From Streptacidiphilus jiangxiensis (GTDB lineage Bacteria; Actinomycetota; Actinomycetes; Streptomycetales; Streptomycetaceae), in contig NZ_FOAZ01000019.1 in NCBI RefSeq assembly GCF_900109465.1, positions 62,001 through 126,000 on the forward strand: 64,000 nucleotides of DNA, read 5' to 3'. Below are positions 61,466 through 64,000 of the stretch, in pieces. The notes under the pieces were generated by a model. It had not been told where the DNA came from. It did no database searches and saw only the letters and a list, made by a program, of their open reading frames with translations. The translations under genes and the position numbers were made by a program. The first letter of the stretch is position 1. The number at the start of each line of letters is the position of its first letter.

Positions 61466-62809
61466 ATGGCGACACCCGCAACGCCGCCCGCGCAGCCGCC
61501 GGAACCCGTCCCCGCGCCGGCCCGCAGCCGCCACCCCCAGAAGCAACGCCGTCGCCGGCTGGAGCTCAGCGCCCGCAACCAGCTCGTCGCGCTCGGCATC
61601 ATCCTCATGGGCACGCTGCTGGGCTGGGTGGTGCCACACTCCGAGTCGTGGCTGCCCAAGGTCGGGCTGACCTACGACGCCGGGACCGCACAGGCCGCGC
61701 TCGCGGCGATCGCGGGGGCGATGATCACTCTCTCCGGCTTCGTCATCACCGCGCTCACCCTGGTGCTGCAGACCGTGCAGAGCATGTCACCGCGGCTGGT
61801 CGGCGCCCTGCGCCACATGGGGCGGTACCTCTCCCTGTTCGCCCTGCTCGTCGGCACGGCCCTGTACGCGCTGGTCGCACTGAGCCAGATCAGCGGCGAC
61901 ACGGTGCCCCGGCTCACCGTCACCTTCGCCGTCGGCCTGGTCCTCGGCGACGCGGTCGCCGTCCTCTACATGCTCGCGTCGCTCCGCAACGCCGTGACCG
62001 GCGGCGGCCTGGCCCGCGCGGTCGGCGAGCGGCTGCGGCAGGTCGTCGACGCGAGCTTCCCGACCCGGCTCGACGACGCGCCGACTCCGATCACCCCCTC
62101 CCCGGCCACTCCGCTCACCTGGCTCGAGGTGCCGGGCCCCGACCGCCCGGGCGTCCTGCAGAGCTTCGACGAACGCCACCTGGTCCGGCTCCTGGCCCGC
62201 GCCGACGCCCGCCTGGAACTGACCGTAACCGTCGGCGAGTTCGTCAGCAGCCGGACCGCACTGGGCCGCCTCGGCGTGCCCAGCGGCGCCGCGGCGATGC
62301 CGCCCCGCCTGCCCGAGCTCGTCGCCGCCTGCGCCCGCTACGGCCCCACCCGCACCGTGGAGCAGGACCCCTCCTACGGCTTCCGGCTGCTCGCCGACAT
62401 CTCCATCCGCGCCCTCTCCCCCGCCGTCAACGACCCGACGACGGCCGTCCAGTCACTCGACCAGATCGAGGAGGGACTGCTGCGGATCGCCTCCCGCACC
62501 CTCGGCCCGGCGCTGCTGCTCGACGACGACTCCATCGCCCGCGTCGCCTACCCGGCCCCCGAATGGCCCGACCTGGTCGCCCTCGCCCTCGACGAGACCC
62601 TCCTCTACGGCGCGGGCAACCCCCAGGTCGTCCGCCGCGCCCGCGCCCTCCTCGACCGCGTCGAGGCCGCGACTCCCCCCGAGCGCCGCGAGGCGCTCAC
62701 GGCCCGCCGCGCCCTCCTCGACCGCCTCAGCAGCGCCGCCCTCCCGGATCCCTTCCTGCACGCTCTCGCGTCGGTCCCGGACCCCTTCGGCCTCGGCGGT
62801 CCGACCTGA
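61466..62809 (+). CDS. DUF2254 family membrane protein
   Basis: 447 residues. Four transmembrane helices lie in the first 175 residues: NQLVALGIILMGTLLGWVV, IAGAMITLSGFVITALTLVLQ, YLSLFALLVGTALYALVAL and VTFAVGLVLGDAVAVLYML. The cytoplasmic C-terminal part contains the DUF2254 hallmark PSYGFRLLADISIRALSPAV and NDPTTAVQSLDQIEEGL. The function of the family is unknown. The ATG at 61466 follows TGGAGGTCCGCCGG. It is a single gene followed by two terminators. Confidence 0.88.
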   Translation: MATPATPPAQPPEPVPAPARSRHPQKQRRRRLELSARNQLVALGIILMGTLLGWVVPHSESWLPKVGLTYDAGTAQAALAAIAGAMITLSGFVITALTLVLQTVQSMSPRLVGALRHMGRYLSLFALLVGTALYALVALSQISGDTVPRLTVTFAVGLVLGDAVAVLYMLASLRNAVTGGGLARAVGERLRQVVDASFPTRLDDAPTPITPSPATPLTWLEVPGPDRPGVLQSFDERHLVRLLARADARLELTVTVGEFVSSRTALGRLGVPSGAAAMPPRLPELVAACARYGPTRTVEQDPSYGFRLLADISIRALSPAVNDPTTAVQSLDQIEEGLLRIASRTLGPALLLDDDSIARVAYPAPEWPDLVALALDETLLYGAGNPQVVRRARALLDRVEAATPPERREALTARRALLDRLSSAALPDPFLHALASVPDPFGLGGPT

Positions 62810-62905
62810 GCCGACCTGAACCGAGCCGAGCCGACCTGAGCCGAGCCGAGCCGAGCCGGCCTGCCAGGGCGGAGCCGAGCCGACCTGGGCCGAGCCGACC
62901 TGACG
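62810..62905. repeat. GCCGA/GACCT pentamer array after the DUF2254 gene
   Basis: About nineteen short units of GAGCC and GACCT alternate (GAGCCGACCTGAACCGAGCC and so on) directly after the stop codon, at 62810-62905. Its end leads into the terminators. The whole 62810-63183 stretch has no gene. Confidence 0.75.
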
Positions 62906-62914
62906 CAAGCGAAA

Positions 62915-62947
62915 GGGGCGTGCGGCCACTCCCCGGCCACACGCCCC
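62915..62947 (+). terminator. Stem-loop terminator 1 after the DUF2254 gene
   Basis: GGGGCGTG-C-GGCC pairs with GGCC-A-CACGCCCC over a 7-nt loop: a 12-bp stem with one mismatch. GC-rich without a T-run, as is common in Streptomyces. Confidence 0.7.
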
Positions 62948-62970
62948 TCACCTGCTCGCCCGTCCTCCAC

Positions 62971-63000
62971 CGAACGGGGCCCCGCCAAGGTCCCCGTTCG
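62971..63000 (+). terminator. Stem-loop terminator 2 after the DUF2254 gene
   Basis: CGAACGGGG pairs perfectly with CCCCGTTCG across a 12-nt loop, 23 bp after the first stem-loop. The region to 63183 shows no other structure. Confidence 0.6.
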
Positions 63001-63183
63001 GCAGGGCGACACGTCCGGTCCTTCAGCTCCCCACAGAACCCCGGGCCGGCTCCCCCTACGCCGATCAAGCTATCGGGCTCCCTCTGCGTCCCCCGTCCGC
63101 CCTGACGCCTCCTTTGCGCGCACTCCAGCAACCCTGACGTCCCCTTGACGCCCCAGCCTCCCGATCACTCCGACTCACTCCGA

Positions 63184-63735
63184 TCACGCCTCGGCGAGCA
63201 ACTCGCGCACCGCCCGTTCCGCCTGCGCGACCCGTCCTTCCGGCGTCCTGGCCTTCAGCACGGGCAGCATCACCTGGTACCGCGCGGTCCGCCCCATCGC
63301 CTCGAACCGCTCCGCCGCCCGCGCCGACCCGGCCAGCGCCTCCACGAGCTCGACGGGCACCTCCGCCTCCCGCTGCCCGGCATACGCGGCCTCCCACCGC
63401 CCATCCGCCTGCGCGGCAGCCACCTCTGCCAACCCGGCCTCGGCCATCCGCCCAGCCGCGGCCAGCGCCCCGACCCGCTCGACATTCGCGGCCGACCAGA
63501 GACTCCGCGGCCCCCGCGGCGAGTACCGCTGCAGGTAGGCACCGGCATCGTGAGCGCGCCGCAGACTGTCGATCCACCCGTAACAGAGGGCGACCTGCAA
63601 CGCGTCCTCGATACTCACCGTGGCGACTTCGCGGGTGTGTCCCTTCTTGGCGATCAGCAACCACGCCTCGGGCTCGCTCCGATGGTGCGCGGCCAACCAC
63701 TCCTCCCACGCCCGGGCATCCTCGAAGTGCAGCAT
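63184..63735 (-). CDS. YdeI/OmpD-associated family protein
   Basis: 183 residues from ATG 63735 (GGGAGGCGG upstream). It has the family segments WEEWLAAHHRSEPEAWLLIAKKG, YGWIDSLRR and RYSPRGPRSLWSAANVERV, and a C-terminal bacteriocin-protection-like region ending VRELLAEA. Function not established; sometimes linked to iron or bacteriocin protection in E. coli. Single gene, divergent from the tRNA. Confidence 0.85.
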   Translation of the reverse strand: MLHFEDARAWEEWLAAHHRSEPEAWLLIAKKGHTREVATVSIEDALQVALCYGWIDSLRRAHDAGAYLQRYSPRGPRSLWSAANVERVGALAAAGRMAEAGLAEVAAAQADGRWEAAYAGQREAEVPVELVEALAGSARAAERFEAMGRTARYQVMLPVLKARTPEGRVAQAERAVRELLAEA

Positions 63736-63900
63736 CCGCCTCCCCGCCTCTCCTCCCTCGTCCGGCACCCTCAACCGAGTCTCCACCGGCCCAGCACGCC
63801 CCTGCCACACCACACCCACCCACTCCGCAGCGAGCCCCTCCCCGGACCAGGTACTCTTAGCCCTTGCCCCGGTCCACACCGGGCCCCGGGCCACCCCCGA

Positions 63901-63975
63901 GGGCGCATAGCTCAGCGGTAGAGCGCTGCTCTTACAAAGCAGATGTCGGCGGTTCGAATCCGTCTGTGCCCACCA
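63901..63975 (+). tRNA. tRNA-Val (anticodon TAC), CCA encoded
   Basis: The acceptor stem GGGCGCA pairs with TGTGCCC (one G-T wobble). The D-loop is AGCTCAGCGGTAGAGC, the anticodon stem CTGCT/AGCAG encloses CTTACAA with anticodon TAC (codons GTA and GTG), and the T-arm is GGCGGTTCGAATCCGTC. Discriminator A and an encoded CCA follow at 63972-63975. Confidence 0.95.
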
Positions 63976-64000
63976 GCTCCGAACAGCAACGGAGCCCCAC

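Noticed and set aside
63901-63975. tRNA-Val as an integration site of a mobile element
   Set aside because: No integrase, no duplicated tRNA 3' end and no foreign-looking DNA in the part of the window beside it.

Overview
The window is high-GC actinomycete chromosome and almost certainly comes from Streptomycetaceae (Streptomyces, Kitasatospora or Streptacidiphilus). The signs are GC-rich third positions, GTG starts, many 4-bp start/stop overlaps, mycothiol- and F420-linked enzyme families, Ku plus single-domain LigD proteins, and a family of intergenic inverted repeats beginning GGGGCGCGAGGAACTGCGCG. It holds about 57 protein genes (one cut by the left edge, one frameshifted) and one tRNA-Val at the right end. 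I see no prophage, IS element, CRISPR array or rRNA.

The most coherent biology is in 1-17 kb and 33-36 kb: a dispersed sterol side-chain catabolic regulon. It comprises a MaoC enoyl-CoA hydratase, an SCP-x/Ltp-type thiolase, a FadE34-like double acyl-CoA dehydrogenase, an F420-dependent oxidoreductase, KstR itself, an aldehyde dehydrogenase with a one-cluster ferredoxin, an MBL hydrolase, a FadA5-like thiolase and CYP125. Three exact copies of the KstR box TnnAACnnGTTnnA and several one-mismatch copies lie at their promoters. A second palindrome, CTGAC-N5-GTCAG, recurs at three promoters of the same set. No ring-degradation gene (kshA, kstD, hsaC) is in the window. A glycosyltransferase/methyltransferase/toroid-protein trio shares the kstR promoter region.

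Other blocks, in order: a Pro-rich membrane protein (frameshifted) with an amidase (5.2-9 kb); an ECF transporter operon with two secreted, membrane-anchored accessory proteins (18.4-24 kb); an atu-like operon (AtuA, acyl-CoA carboxylase beta and alpha, acyl-CoA dehydrogenase, terminal TetR) opposite an ICL/PEP-mutase family gene (24.6-32.9 kb); an MFS exporter fused to a winged-helix domain (35.8-37.8 kb); a TMEM165/GDT1 transporter behind a yybP-ykoY-type manganese riboswitch (38.9-39.75 kb); a MarR/MFS divergent pair, MGMT, an AAE-type transporter and a ROK kinase (42-47.4 kb); a methyltransferase with a His-rich N-terminus; a PadR/DUF1990 pair; an ABC exporter next to a two-component system (49.6-53.5 kb); an NHEJ cluster of ligase, Ku and LigD-type polymerase (53.8-57 kb); and envelope genes including an LCP-family protein (57.9-63.7 kb).

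Most calls rest on reading the translated sequences by eye against remembered families. No database search was run, and start codons were chosen from Shine-Dalgarno spacing, overlap with the upstream gene and the domain boundary.
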